A stretch of 64,000 nt of DNA, taken from positions 124,001 through 188,000 of the forward strand of contig NZ_MCNV01000012.1 of NCBI RefSeq assembly GCF_001718195.1. The letters are read 5' to 3'. Source of the stretch: Paraburkholderia nodosa (GTDB lineage Bacteria > Pseudomonadota > Gammaproteobacteria > Burkholderiales > Burkholderiaceae). Of this stretch, positions 51,907 through 60,997 are shown one piece after another. The translations under genes were made by a program, and so were the position numbers. The notes below the pieces were generated by a model. The model saw only the letters and a program-made list of their open reading frames with translations. It was not told where the DNA came from and did not search any database. Positions within the stretch are counted from its first letter, which is position 1, and the number at the start of each line of letters is the position of its first letter.

Positions 51907-53693
51907 GCCGTGCCCTCCGTCGTGGCTCGAATCCCATCGGCGGCCGCCTTGAACGGATCGAGTCCCACGCGGCGCACCGTCTCGATGAATGTCTCGTTGC
52001 ATTCGCCGTGCGGCTCGCGCAGCGCGACGTAAGCGCCGATCAAGGCTTCGATGACCTCTGGCACTTCCTGCGCAGAGAAAGACGGGCCGATCACCTTGCC
52101 TGGACGCGCATCGCCGCTGCGTGCCGACCCGTCCGAGCCGCCGAGCGTCACCTGGTACCACTCCGCGCCGTCCTTGTCGACGCCGAGTATGCCGATGTGG
52201 CCGCTATGGTGGTGGCCGCACGAGTTGATGCAGCCGCTGATATGCAGGTCGATCTCGCCGATGTCGTTCAGTTCGTCGAGGTCCTGGTAACGTTCCATGA
52301 TGCTCTGCGCGACCGGCAGCGACCGCGCGTTGGCGAGTGCGCAAAAATCGCCGCCGGGGCAGGCGATCATGTCGGTGAGCAGGTGCACGTTCGCGCTCGC
52401 GAGGCCGGCCGCGTTCGCCGCTTGCCACAGGGTGAGCAGATCGTCGGCGTGAACCCACGGTAAAACGACGTTCTGCGTGTGCGTGACACGCGCCTCGCCC
52501 GCGGAGAAGCGATCGACGAGATCCGCCACGCGTTCGAGCTGGTCGGCTGACGCATCGCCGGGCGCCTGCAGCACGCGCTTGAACGAGAGCGTGACGATGC
52601 GCAGCGACGGGTCCCTGTGCGGCGCGACGTTGCGCTCGAGCCAGCGCTGCAGCTGTGGCGTGCTCGTGGCTGCAGCCTCGAGCATGGCGGGGGCATGCGT
52701 ATCGACGACACGTGCCGTATCGAGCTTCGGCGGTTCGATAAAGCAACGGCGAACCCGCTCGAACTCGGCCTGCTCGATCGTGTGCGGACCGCCGTCGATG
52801 TCGACGATCTGCCGGAACTCTTCCTCGACTTCGTCCACGAAGCGCTGGCCCTCGGCCTTCACGAGGATCTTGATGCGCGCCTTGTATTTGTTGTCGCGGC
52901 GGCCGTACTGGTTGTACACACGTACCACGGCCTCGATGTAGTTCATGATGTGCCGCCACGGCAGGAACTCACGCATCAGCGTGCCGATCATCGGCGTTCG
53001 ACCCATGCCTCCGCCCACGGTCACACGAAAGCCCAGTTCACCCTGTTCGTCGCGCACGAGGCGCAGGCCGACGTCATGCCAGCCCGTCGCCGCACGGTCT
53101 TCCGTCGCGCCGGTGATCGCAATCTTGAACTTGCGCGGCAGGAAGGCGAACTCAGGATGCAGCGTGGTCCACTGCCGCATGATTTCGGCGAACGGGCGCG
53201 GGTCCGCGATCTCGTCGGGAGCGACACCCGCGCGCTCGTCGCACGAGATATTGCGGATGCAGTTGCCGCTCGTCTGGATGCCGTGCATGTCGACCGTCGC
53301 AAGCAGGTCCATCACGTCCGCCGCTTTCGAAAGCGGTATCCAGTTAAACTGAACGTTGGTGCGTGTCGTGAGGTGGGCGTGATGCGTGGGCAGGCGCCTC
53401 GTACCGAGCTTGCGTTGCGTATCGAGCGCGCTGCGGTATACCTCGGCCTCAGGTTCGTCGTACTCGCGGGCCACGCGAGCGAGCACGCGAAGCTGTGCGC
53501 TCGACAGTTCGCCGTACGGGACAGCTACGCGCAGCATGGGTGCGTGCCGCTGCACATACCAGCCGTTTTGCAGACGCAGCGGGCGAAACGCATCCTCGCT
53601 CAGGCTGCCTTGCTGCCAACGCTCGATCTGATCGCGGAACTGCGCCGCGCGGCTCGCCACGAAGGCCTTGTCGAATTCGTTATAGCGATACAT
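51903..53693 (-). CDS. cysI: Sulfite/nitrite reductase hemoprotein
   Basis: A 596-residue siroheme sulfite reductase that reduces sulfite to sulfide for cysteine synthesis. The start MYRYNEFDKAFVASRAAQFR is typical. The siroheme/[4Fe-4S] ligand cysteines are in CPGGDFCALANARSLP (about residue 422-428) and SGCINSCGHHHSGHIG (about 463-467); substrate Arg/Lys sites lie earlier (TRTNVQFNWIPL, GMGRTPMIG). It is the ferredoxin-type form (no NADPH flavoprotein cysJ nearby). It overlaps the DUF934 gene. Upstream is the porin relic at 53885. Confidence 0.94.
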   Translation of the reverse strand: MYRYNEFDKAFVASRAAQFRDQIERWQQGSLSEDAFRPLRLQNGWYVQRHAPMLRVAVPYGELSSAQLRVLARVAREYDEPEAEVYRSALDTQRKLGTRRLPTHHAHLTTRTNVQFNWIPLSKAADVMDLLATVDMHGIQTSGNCIRNISCDERAGVAPDEIADPRPFAEIMRQWTTLHPEFAFLPRKFKIAITGATEDRAATGWHDVGLRLVRDEQGELGFRVTVGGGMGRTPMIGTLMREFLPWRHIMNYIEAVVRVYNQYGRRDNKYKARIKILVKAEGQRFVDEVEEEFRQIVDIDGGPHTIEQAEFERVRRCFIEPPKLDTARVVDTHAPAMLEAAATSTPQLQRWLERNVAPHRDPSLRIVTLSFKRVLQAPGDASADQLERVADLVDRFSAGEARVTHTQNVVLPWVHADDLLTLWQAANAAGLASANVHLLTDMIACPGGDFCALANARSLPVAQSIMERYQDLDELNDIGEIDLHISGCINSCGHHHSGHIGILGVDKDGAEWYQVTLGGSDGSARSGDARPGKVIGPSFSAQEVPEVIEALIGAYVALREPHGECNETFIETVRRVGLDPFKAAADGIRATTEGTA

Positions 53694-53884
53694 GGTGAGT
53701 GCGGAAATGCCGTGATACGGCGGACAGAGAAAGGACGACGTTATCGCGTCCGCATCGGTGTCTCAAGAAGCAGATGCCGCAGAAATGAGCGCAGCAGAAG
53801 CGTTCCACTGGCGAAGCCCCGCACGACACGACAGTTGTCGTGTTGTTGTTCGATCAGTCGCTTGATTTCCCGCGCTGCCGTAGC

Positions 53885-54013
53885 GTCTACGCCGAGGCGA
53901 TGTACCAGCACGTATCGGGTCACCAGTACGTCGCGTTCATCAACACCGCAGGCGGCGCATCGTCAACGGTGAATCAGGTCGCGGTAACGGTGGGCATTCG
54001 CACGCGGTTCTAA
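53885..54013 (+). pseudogene. Porin C-terminal fragment
   Basis: Forty-two codons on the plus strand encode VYAEAMYQHVSG, then NTAGGASSTVNQVAVTVGIR, and end in TRF, the last two or three strands of a Burkholderia-type porin with its terminal Phe. Upstream the frame soon becomes unrelated (SLDFPRCRS) and there is no start. The residues differ from both intact porins, so this is a third, mostly deleted porin. It lies just above the cysI start. Confidence 0.8.
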
Positions 54014-54064
54014 CCGCCTTTGGGCGCAGCGGTCCGGCGCCGTTCAGACATCGCCAGGTCCACA

Positions 54065-54838
54065 TCACATCGTTGCGCTGCCGCTGCCAGTACCGCCGGT
54101 GCCGGAAGAGGGGGTGGACGTCGCGGTGAGCGGATGCGCGGCGCCCGCCGCCGACAGCAGCGAGATGGCGGCCGGATCTGGCATGCCGTTCGCGTCTATC
54201 GCGCCTGCTGCCGCCAGCGTGACTAGATCGCTATCGACACCTGCCTGGCCAACCGTAAAGGATGTCGTGAGAAATGCCGGTACCGTCAGCGTGACAGCAT
54301 AGCGCTGCTGCAGATTTGTGACGACTGCGGATTGTGCAGCCTGCACGTCGGACGCGTTACCCAGTACCTGCTGGTACTGTGAGTTGGTCGGGAATCCCGC
54401 GATCAAACCACTCTCGCTCGTGCCGAGTTGTGAAGCGAGGTAGACGAGCATCAACTCGGTCTCCGGCGTCGTATTGAAGGTGCCCCCGGCAAACGCGACC
54501 GAATGCAGACTCACGCTGCCGGAGCTTACGCTGAAGATGCAGGCAGGCGTGGCATTGAACGTGATTGCGTAGTGTCCACCGCCATCGGACAGGGTGGACC
54601 CCGAGCCCTGAGCGCAACTGAGGTTGACCGTTGCGCTGGCGATCGCTGTGCCGGTCGCGGCCGTGCCGGAGATGGTGACATTCGGCGTCACGCTTGTGCC
54701 GCCGCAGCCATCGAGGCCAATGCATGCGTTTCCTCCGCAGGCGGCAAGCGTTGCTAGCGAAGCCGCGTACATTGCAGCCCGTGCCGTGCGAACGAAATAC
54801 GCGCGCTGAGCGTTCATGGTAGCCACCGGTTCCGTCAT
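54065..54838 (-). CDS. Hypothetical lipoprotein
   Basis: A 257-residue lipoprotein of unknown function. A signal peptide ends in LATLAACGGN, a clear lipobox. The mature start is cysteine-rich (NACIGLDGCGG), followed by beta-rich sequence resembling an immunoglobulin-like or carboxypeptidase-regulatory fold (NVTISGTAATGTAIASATVN, SDGGGHYAITFNATPACIF) and a helical C-terminal half with Gly/Ser-rich tail. The start at 54838 overlaps the permease stop by four bases (ATGA), suggesting co-transcription; an internal ATG at 54817 is possible. Similar proteins occur widely in Burkholderiales, but I know of no experimental role. Confidence 0.68.
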   Translation of the reverse strand: MTEPVATMNAQRAYFVRTARAAMYAASLATLAACGGNACIGLDGCGGTSVTPNVTISGTAATGTAIASATVNLSCAQGSGSTLSDGGGHYAITFNATPACIFSVSSGSVSLHSVAFAGGTFNTTPETELMLVYLASQLGTSESGLIAGFPTNSQYQQVLGNASDVQAAQSAVVTNLQQRYAVTLTVPAFLTTSFTVGQAGVDSDLVTLAAAGAIDANGMPDPAAISLLSAAGAAHPLTATSTPSSGTGGTGSGSATM

Positions 54839-56295
54839 TCACGCTCCGGATGGCGTAGTCGCGAATGATGCCGGCCATAAGACATATAGATCAGCATGCC
54901 GATCAGCAGCCAGACGATCAACCGTACCCAGGTGATGAGCGGCAGTCCCACCATCAGCAACACGCAAAACGCGATGCCGAGAATGGGGACAATCGGCACG
55001 CCGGGCGCGCGGAATGGACGGCTCGCGTCAGAGTCGCTGCGCCTCAGGTACATGACTGCGCCACACACGAGCACGAACGCGAACAGCGTGCCGATGCTGA
55101 CCATCTCGCCTAGTACGCCGATCGGCGTGAGGGCCGCCACGATGGCGACGACCGTGCCGATCATCATCTGGCTTCGATGCGGCGTGTGCAGGCGTGGATG
55201 GACGGTGGAGAACAGATGGGGAAGCAGTCTGTCCTCCGACATCGTGAAGAAGATCCGGCTTTGCCCGTAGAGCAGCACGAGTATCACGGTGGTCAGCCCG
55301 GTGAGCGCGCCGATCTTGATCAGTATGGAGAACCAGGTGAAACCAATGACGTCGACGCCTTTGGCGATCGGGTCTGGCACGTTCAGTTGTGCGTATGGAA
55401 CGAGTCCGGTGAGCACGGCAGCCACGAGGATATAGAGTAAGGTGCAGATGACCAGCGAACCGAGGATCCCGATCGGCATGTCGCGCTGTGGCCGTTTCGC
55501 CTCCTGAGCGGCGGTCGATACCGCATCGAAACCGATGAACGCAAAGAACACGACGGCGGAGCCACGCAGAATGCCGCTGGCTCCGAAGCTGCCGAACGCG
55601 CCGGTGTTGGGCGGAACGAATGGATGCCAGTTGGCGGGATGCACGAAGAACGCGCCGATGGCGATGAAGGCCGCCACGACCGTCAGCTTGACTGCGACCA
55701 TTACGTTGTTGATGCGTGCCGACTCGCGCGTGCCGAGCACCAGCATCGTCGTGAGAATCGCGATGATCAGCACGGCGGGGAGATTGATGATGCCGGCGAC
55801 AGTCGAGCCGTCAGGCAACTGGACCGTCGTGCCGGGTGCGGCAGCAAGCGTAGGCGGGATGCTGATTCCGACGTTGCGCAACAGGCTGACGATATAACCT
55901 GACCAGCCGACGGCGACCGTCGCGGCACCCATGGCGTACTCGAGAATCAGGTCCCAGCCGATGATCCACGCAAACACTTCGCCGAGCGTCGCATACGTAT
56001 ACGTGTAGGTGCTGCCGCATACGGGGAGCATGGCGGCCAGTTCGGAGTAGCAGAGACCGACGAACGCACACGCAACGCCACCCAGCACGAAGGACAGGAT
56101 GATGCCCGGTCCGGCAAATTGTGCCGCCGCCGTGCCGGTGAGGACAAAAATGCCCGCGCCGATAATGGCGCCGATGCCCATCGCCGTGATGCTTGGCGCC
56201 CCCAGGGTCTTCGACAGCGCGCGGCCGCCTTCGGCTTCGGCGCTTCCCACTATGTCGGCGACGGACTTGCGCGCCATGTAGCTCGTGTCAGCCAT
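54835..56295 (-). CDS. APC-family amino-acid permease
   Basis: A 486-residue transporter of the amino-acid/polyamine/organocation superfamily with 12 or more helices. The hallmark of helix 1, GAIIGAGIFVLTGTAAAQFA (about residue 37-56), and the segment CYSELAAMLPVCGSTYTYTY of helix 3 are intact, as are FFAFIGFDAVSTAAQEAKRP of helix 6 and its loop. It resembles the CAT-like/YfnA group. I start at the ATG 56295; the frame is open to 56367 without better signals, and no strong ribosome site precedes either. It shares an overlap with the lipoprotein gene. Its substrate is not determinable from sequence. Confidence 0.88.
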   Translation of the reverse strand: MADTSYMARKSVADIVGSAEAEGGRALSKTLGAPSITAMGIGAIIGAGIFVLTGTAAAQFAGPGIILSFVLGGVACAFVGLCYSELAAMLPVCGSTYTYTYATLGEVFAWIIGWDLILEYAMGAATVAVGWSGYIVSLLRNVGISIPPTLAAAPGTTVQLPDGSTVAGIINLPAVLIIAILTTMLVLGTRESARINNVMVAVKLTVVAAFIAIGAFFVHPANWHPFVPPNTGAFGSFGASGILRGSAVVFFAFIGFDAVSTAAQEAKRPQRDMPIGILGSLVICTLLYILVAAVLTGLVPYAQLNVPDPIAKGVDVIGFTWFSILIKIGALTGLTTVILVLLYGQSRIFFTMSEDRLLPHLFSTVHPRLHTPHRSQMMIGTVVAIVAALTPIGVLGEMVSIGTLFAFVLVCGAVMYLRRSDSDASRPFRAPGVPIVPILGIAFCVLLMVGLPLITWVRLIVWLLIGMLIYMSYGRHHSRLRHPERE

Positions 56296-56593
56296 GATAG
56301 GTTGCCCCATTCGACAGTGACTGGAAACGACTCGATTCGGCTTGCCTGACTTCTTTAGAATAGACACAGGCGCGAGCGGGCGATGGGTAAGTTTTCAGTT
56401 AACCGAACGACGACGACCGGCGTGCGGGGGGCAGAGATGTTTCGGAACGCTTCATGTGCATCTGCACGATGTGCGATCCGGGATATGCGCCACGCGTATC
56501 GCGGGATGCGTCGGCATCATTGATGGTCCGCTGTCCAGGCAAAGTCCACGCTCGCGCGGGCGGTTCAGCAGGACGGCGGCCAGGAGAAGTGGA

Positions 56594-56899
56594 ATGGACA
56601 ACGACAAACCGTCGCCGCAGCGCGCGACGTATCAGAAAGGGATCCGGATCGGCGAGTACGGATGGTTCGGCCGGCTGGCCGCCGTCGTCGTGAGCACAAT
56701 CGTGCTGGTGGTGGCAGCGATGCTGTCGCTGGTGCTGCTTGCCGTGCTGTTCGGCGTGGGCGCGATTGTCGTCGGCTATCTCTGGTGGAAGATCCGCTCG
56801 CTGCGCAGGCAGGCGCGCGAGTTCGGCGACGACGGCCGCACCGTCGACGTCGAGGTCGTCTATAAGGACTCGCACGGCGACGATATCGCGAAGCGCTGA
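56594..56899 (+). CDS. Small membrane protein of unknown function
   Basis: A 101-residue protein from the ATG at 56594, with AGGAGAAG seven bases upstream. It has a short basic start (QKGIRIGEYGWFGR) and a hydrophobic hairpin or two close helices (AAVVVSTIVLVVAAMLSLVL and LFGVGAIVVGYLWWKI), then a charged tail (SLRRQAREFGDDGRTVDVEV). It resembles small membrane proteins found next to other genes in Burkholderia. No function known. Upstream sequence up to 56342 is open but lacks start signals. Confidence 0.7.
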   Translation: MDNDKPSPQRATYQKGIRIGEYGWFGRLAAVVVSTIVLVVAAMLSLVLLAVLFGVGAIVVGYLWWKIRSLRRQAREFGDDGRTVDVEVVYKDSHGDDIAKR

Positions 56900-57185
56900 C
56901 CTGTGATGCCTGCGCGAGCACCTCCAGCGTACGCGTAAACGACAGTTGGAATCGTGTTTGCGCGAGTTATAAATACACAAGGCCGCGCAAGATATATCAA
57001 ACGATTTCGGCCAATCGTAAGCATTCGACTTCCGCCACGCCTGTTCACGCGTGTCGGTCCAGCATGCATGCGCGATGCTGGACCATTCGCGTGAAAACCT
57101 TGCCTCTCTCGGGTTCGCCGTTCTTCAAGGGACACGGCGCGAGACTCCGCTTCCGCCATGTTCGCCACGGTTAGGAGATTCTACG

Positions 57186-59453
57186 ATGAAGACTGGAAAT
57201 ATAGGAATGCTACTGATTGTCGGTGCGAGTGGCATGTTCGTCGGCGGAATCGCCCACAGCGATCCGCACGGCCCGCAACCTGGCCAGCGGGGCGCGGGCT
57301 TCATCAAGAGTTTTCAGATTATTGCTGCCGAACCGGCGTTTGGCGGTGCGACGCCTGCCGGCGCGGCTGGGCCATACGAGGTCATCACCGCCGTCGTGCA
57401 CGGCGCCCTCGATCCGCGCTCTCCGCTCAATGCCGGTATTGTCAACATCAGGAACGCGCCGGTCGGCGTCGATGGTTACGTCGACTATTGGACCGATGTC
57501 GTGATCCTGCGTCCGCAAAGCGCGGCGAACGCCACGCGCGTGCTCTTCTACGACGTCGTGAATCGCGGCAACAAGCTCGCCGACGGGTCGTTCATTGGCG
57601 CAGGTGCGCTCGATACCGGGGCACCCCCGCCGTCCACATTTCCTTCGTTGCTGCGCCACGGCTATACGATTCTCTGGAGCGGCTGGCAAGGCGACATTCC
57701 GCTCAACGGGACGAGTACGCTGGCCGGCACGGGTCTGGTCGGCACGAGATTCCCCGTGGCCACCAACAAGGACGGTTCGCCGATGACTGCGCTATCGCGC
57801 GAGGAGTTCATTCCCGACTATGCGGGAGGCGACCCGACGACGATTCCGCTCACGTACCCGCCCGCCGATCTCAACGATACGGGCAGCGTGACCTTCACCG
57901 CGCGGCAATCGTGGCTATCGGCCTACGGCAGCATTCCGGGCGGCGTGCAAACCTATACGGCGCCTTCGACCAAGGTGACGGCGTGGAGCTATATCAGCAC
58001 GCCGAACAATGTCTATGAAGGGAATTACTCGGTCAAGTTCACGCCGCCCGCGTCGGTGCCGGGTCCCAACGGCAGGACCGTCACGCCCGATGCGGGGACG
58101 ATTTACAGCTTCGTCTACAAGGCCGCGGCGCCGACCATCGACGGCATCGGCTTTGCGGCGCTGCGCGATCTCGTCTCCTGGCTGCGCTACGACAGGGCCG
58201 ATGCGCGGGGCGTCCAGAATCCGCTCAACGATCTGAAGGATGCGGCATGTGCAGCGTCGAAGTGCTCCCGGGATACGAACTTCGACGTCGCGATCGGGGA
58301 AGGCATTTCGCAGTCGGGCCGCTTCATCAAGGACTTTCTCTATCAGGGATTCAACGAGGACAAGCACGGAAGGATCGTTTTCGACGGACTGTTTCCGATC
58401 ATTTCCGCTGCACGCCGCACGTGGACCAACGCCGCGTTCGCACAGCCGGGACGGTGGTCGAAACAGCATGAAGACCACTTCATGCCGGGGTTCCAGTTCC
58501 CCTTCACGTACGCGGTTACGACCGATCCGGTCAGCGGCGCGACCGATGGCCTGCTGAAGCGTTGCGAGGCCTCCGGTACGTGTCCGAAGATCATGCAACT
58601 CGACGGCGCATTCGAATGGTGGGGCGGGGCCGCGTCGCTGGTCGTCACCGATGGACGGGGCAACGACATCCACTTGCCGCCGAATGTGCGTTACTACCTT
58701 GTGCCGGGCACGCAGCACGGCGGCGGCAGCGGCGTGACCACGGGCAACTTCACGGTGCCGGCGACAGGCAGTCTGTGTCAGTTGCCGGGCTCGCCCGTGG
58801 AGGAAACGCCCGTCGAGCGCGCATTGATTCCCGCGCTGGTCGCATGGGCCGGCAAGGGTACCGAGCCGCCCGCTTCGCAATATCCGACCGTGGCATCGGG
58901 CAATCTGGTCGCGCCGACGCAAGCCGCGACGGGCTTCCCTGATCTCGAGAGCGTGACCGTGCCGAGCGGACCCGCCGCGACGCCGACAGCGCTCAGTCTC
59001 ACGTTCAACGGCGAATACAATCAGGTCTTCGTGACCGACTACAGCAAGGCCGTGCCGGTCGTGAGCACTGCGCAGCCCTACACGATTCTCGTCCCCAAGG
59101 TCGACGCCAACGGCAACGAAACCACGGGCGTACTCGTGCCGGATGTGAGCGTACCGCTTGCAACCTACACCGGGTGGAACTATCGCGGTGCCGGCCACGC
59201 GATTGGCGAAGGCTGCATCTCCAACGGCGCGGCGATTCCGTTCGCGGTGAACGCGTCCGCGCAGACAGGCGGCGTCGATAGCCGGGCCACCCTGAACGCG
59301 CTCTATGGCGGCAGCCGCTCACGCTACCAAGCGGCGGTTGCGGCCGCGGCAAACGCACTCGTCAAGCAAGGCTATTTGCTGCAGGACGATGCGACGAATG
59401 TCTTCATCAGCAACGCAGCGCAGATTTCGCCGACCCTGCTGCCGAATCCTTGA
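57186..59453 (+). CDS. Secreted alpha/beta-hydrolase-domain protein
   Basis: A 755-residue exported protein that fits the large alpha/beta-hydrolase-domain family (PF20091 type). A signal peptide (GMLLIVGASGMFVGGIAHSD) starts at the ATG 57186, with AGGAG eight bases upstream. The N-terminal part is beta-rich (FIKSFQIIAAEPAFGG, VVILRPQSAANATRVLFYDV). The nucleophile elbow is EGISQSGRFIKDFL near residue 377; an Asp in IVFDGLFPIIS and a His in VPGTQHGGGSGV (near 515) would complete the triad. A polymer-degrading or esterase role is possible; the substrate is unknown. It stands alone, convergent with the cupredoxin gene. Confidence 0.85.
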   Translation: MKTGNIGMLLIVGASGMFVGGIAHSDPHGPQPGQRGAGFIKSFQIIAAEPAFGGATPAGAAGPYEVITAVVHGALDPRSPLNAGIVNIRNAPVGVDGYVDYWTDVVILRPQSAANATRVLFYDVVNRGNKLADGSFIGAGALDTGAPPPSTFPSLLRHGYTILWSGWQGDIPLNGTSTLAGTGLVGTRFPVATNKDGSPMTALSREEFIPDYAGGDPTTIPLTYPPADLNDTGSVTFTARQSWLSAYGSIPGGVQTYTAPSTKVTAWSYISTPNNVYEGNYSVKFTPPASVPGPNGRTVTPDAGTIYSFVYKAAAPTIDGIGFAALRDLVSWLRYDRADARGVQNPLNDLKDAACAASKCSRDTNFDVAIGEGISQSGRFIKDFLYQGFNEDKHGRIVFDGLFPIISAARRTWTNAAFAQPGRWSKQHEDHFMPGFQFPFTYAVTTDPVSGATDGLLKRCEASGTCPKIMQLDGAFEWWGGAASLVVTDGRGNDIHLPPNVRYYLVPGTQHGGGSGVTTGNFTVPATGSLCQLPGSPVEETPVERALIPALVAWAGKGTEPPASQYPTVASGNLVAPTQAATGFPDLESVTVPSGPAATPTALSLTFNGEYNQVFVTDYSKAVPVVSTAQPYTILVPKVDANGNETTGVLVPDVSVPLATYTGWNYRGAGHAIGEGCISNGAAIPFAVNASAQTGGVDSRATLNALYGGSRSRYQAAVAAAANALVKQGYLLQDDATNVFISNAAQISPTLLPNP

Positions 59454-59523
59454 ACTGCGAACCAGCGTCGTCGCGTCGCGCAAGCGAGTTGGAACAAGCG
59501 CGACGACGCATCGGCATCGGTCT

Positions 59524-59871
59524 CTACTGCACCGTAATGGTCGCCTTCATATACGGGTGAATCCCGCAGAACACCTTGTACACCCCCGGCTTGTCGAACT
59601 TGAACTGATAGGTATCGTTCTGGTCGAGCGCGGCGGAGTGAAAGACGCCTGCATCGTTGACGACCGTATGCGGTTCGCCGTCCATATTTTTCCAGGTCAC
59701 CGTGGTGCCCGCTTTCACGGTGAGAGCCATCGGCGAAAACATGAAATTCTTGATGTCGATCTCATTGGGCTCCTGCGCCTGGGCGGCAGGCACGCCAAGG
59801 GAGGCCCCGGCCATGAGCATCCCGATCCCGTAGAAGAGGGCGAACGCGCGACGATAGTGAATGGAGAGCAT
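59524..59871 (-). CDS. Periplasmic cupredoxin
   Basis: A 115-residue plastocyanin/azurin-like blue copper protein. The signal peptide (FALFYGIGMLMAGASLGVPA) precedes a single domain. Type 1 copper ligands: His in DGEPHTVVND (near residue 68), Cys and His in VFCGIHPYMKATI (near 100 and 103) and Met in PYMK. FMFSPMALTVKAGTTVTWKN is the standard N-terminal strand. The gene lies 35 bases downstream of a phosphoesterase, so they form a pair. Electron transfer with a periplasmic partner is likely. Confidence 0.9.
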   Translation of the reverse strand: MLSIHYRRAFALFYGIGMLMAGASLGVPAAQAQEPNEIDIKNFMFSPMALTVKAGTTVTWKNMDGEPHTVVNDAGVFHSAALDQNDTYQFKFDKPGVYKVFCGIHPYMKATITVQ

Positions 59872-59906
59872 GGCTCGAATCCTTGTTCAGTGAGCGAGAC
59901 GCGAGG

Positions 59907-60842
59907 TCAGGCGAGGGACGTGTCGGAAAGCGTCGCCGCGAGAGGGTGGCGCGTGATCCGGATACTGGTGACGCCAAGCATTTTCGGCAGCTGATCGCTT
60001 GCCACCTTGAGCGGCCCGGGGCCGGGTCCGTCGCCGGCCGTCGGCTGCGGATAGGCGGTCGAGCGCGCCGTGTGGAACGTGATATTGCCCTCCACCTTGG
60101 AAACGATCTGATGTATGTGGCCATTGAGCACGGTCACCGAGCCGAAGCGCTTTAGGTAGTCCATGGCTTGGCCCGCATCGCCGGTACCCCAGCCCCATGG
60201 TTCGTAGATCGTCCACATCGGCATGTGCGTAAACACGACGATCGGCGTGCTCGACGTGCGGCCCTTCAGATCGTTTTCCAGCCAAGCAAGTTGGTCCTCG
60301 CCCAGGTTGCCCAGCCCGTTCGGCTTGAAATGCATTACGTTGACGAGCGCGATGAAGTGCACGCCATTGTGGTCGAAGCTGTAATACCCCCGGTTGTCCG
60401 ACGCCTTGCCGAAGCGCTTGAAGTATTCGCCTTGCGGTCCATCTGTCACATCGTGTTCGCCAGGCGTGGTGTGCAACTCCGTAATGTCGAGACCGGAAAG
60501 GAGTTGCGCCGCCAGATCGAATTCCTCAGGTTTGGAGAGATGGGTGATATCGCCCGTGTGAATCGCCAGGGCGGGTTTGACGGGCATCGCGTTGACATAG
60601 TCGATGGTCTGTTTGAGCGTGCCCGCGACGTCGGGATTGGCTTCCTTGTTGAAGCCAATATGCGAGTCGCTGATCTGCAAAAAGAGCGGAACGCCGGCGT
60701 TTTCTTTGCTGCTCGCCGCCAGTGCCAGTTCCATGGGCGTGAGGACGCCTCCGGCCAGAACGAACACGGTGCCGGCGCCACCGAAGGCGAGGCATTTCAG
60801 GGCGTTGCGACGTGACGGTTGGGAAGGAAGATCTGACGACAT
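59907..60842 (-). CDS. Tat-exported metallophosphoesterase
   Basis: A 311-residue calcineurin-like phosphoesterase with a twin-arginine signal (SRRNALKCLAFGGAGTVFVL). Metal-binding motifs are clear: QISDSHIGF (DxH), HTGDITH (GD), TTPGEHDV (GEHD in place of GNHD), VFTHMPMW (H) and LNGHIHQIV (GHxH). So the dinuclear site is complete with the N-to-E change. Substrate may be a phosphodiester or a phosphomonoester in the periplasm. The gene is upstream of the cupredoxin, and this pairing recurs in proteobacteria. Confidence 0.9.
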   Translation of the reverse strand: MSSDLPSQPSRRNALKCLAFGGAGTVFVLAGGVLTPMELALAASSKENAGVPLFLQISDSHIGFNKEANPDVAGTLKQTIDYVNAMPVKPALAIHTGDITHLSKPEEFDLAAQLLSGLDITELHTTPGEHDVTDGPQGEYFKRFGKASDNRGYYSFDHNGVHFIALVNVMHFKPNGLGNLGEDQLAWLENDLKGRTSSTPIVVFTHMPMWTIYEPWGWGTGDAGQAMDYLKRFGSVTVLNGHIHQIVSKVEGNITFHTARSTAYPQPTAGDGPGPGPLKVASDQLPKMLGVTSIRITRHPLAATLSDTSLA

Positions 60843-60997
60843 GATGTCCTCTCGACGGGGTTCAGAAAGTCGACCGCCGGCGCAATTCGGAGCGCCTCCA
60901 GGGCGGGCTTCACGTGCAATACCGCGAGCGCCGCTGTTTTATTCCCGGTTTTTTTTTTGCGAGTCGAGCACGGGAATAACCGGCGTGGGTTCGCGGT

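Noticed and set aside
52617..53972. A 451-codon plus-strand frame opposite cysI
   Set aside because: Shadow of a high-GC gene. The real plus-strand signal here is only the short porin relic near 53885, in a different frame.
57915..59198. A 427-codon frame opposite the alpha/beta hydrolase
   Set aside because: The hydrolase frame has a signal peptide and catalytic motifs; this one is Arg/His-rich shadow sequence.
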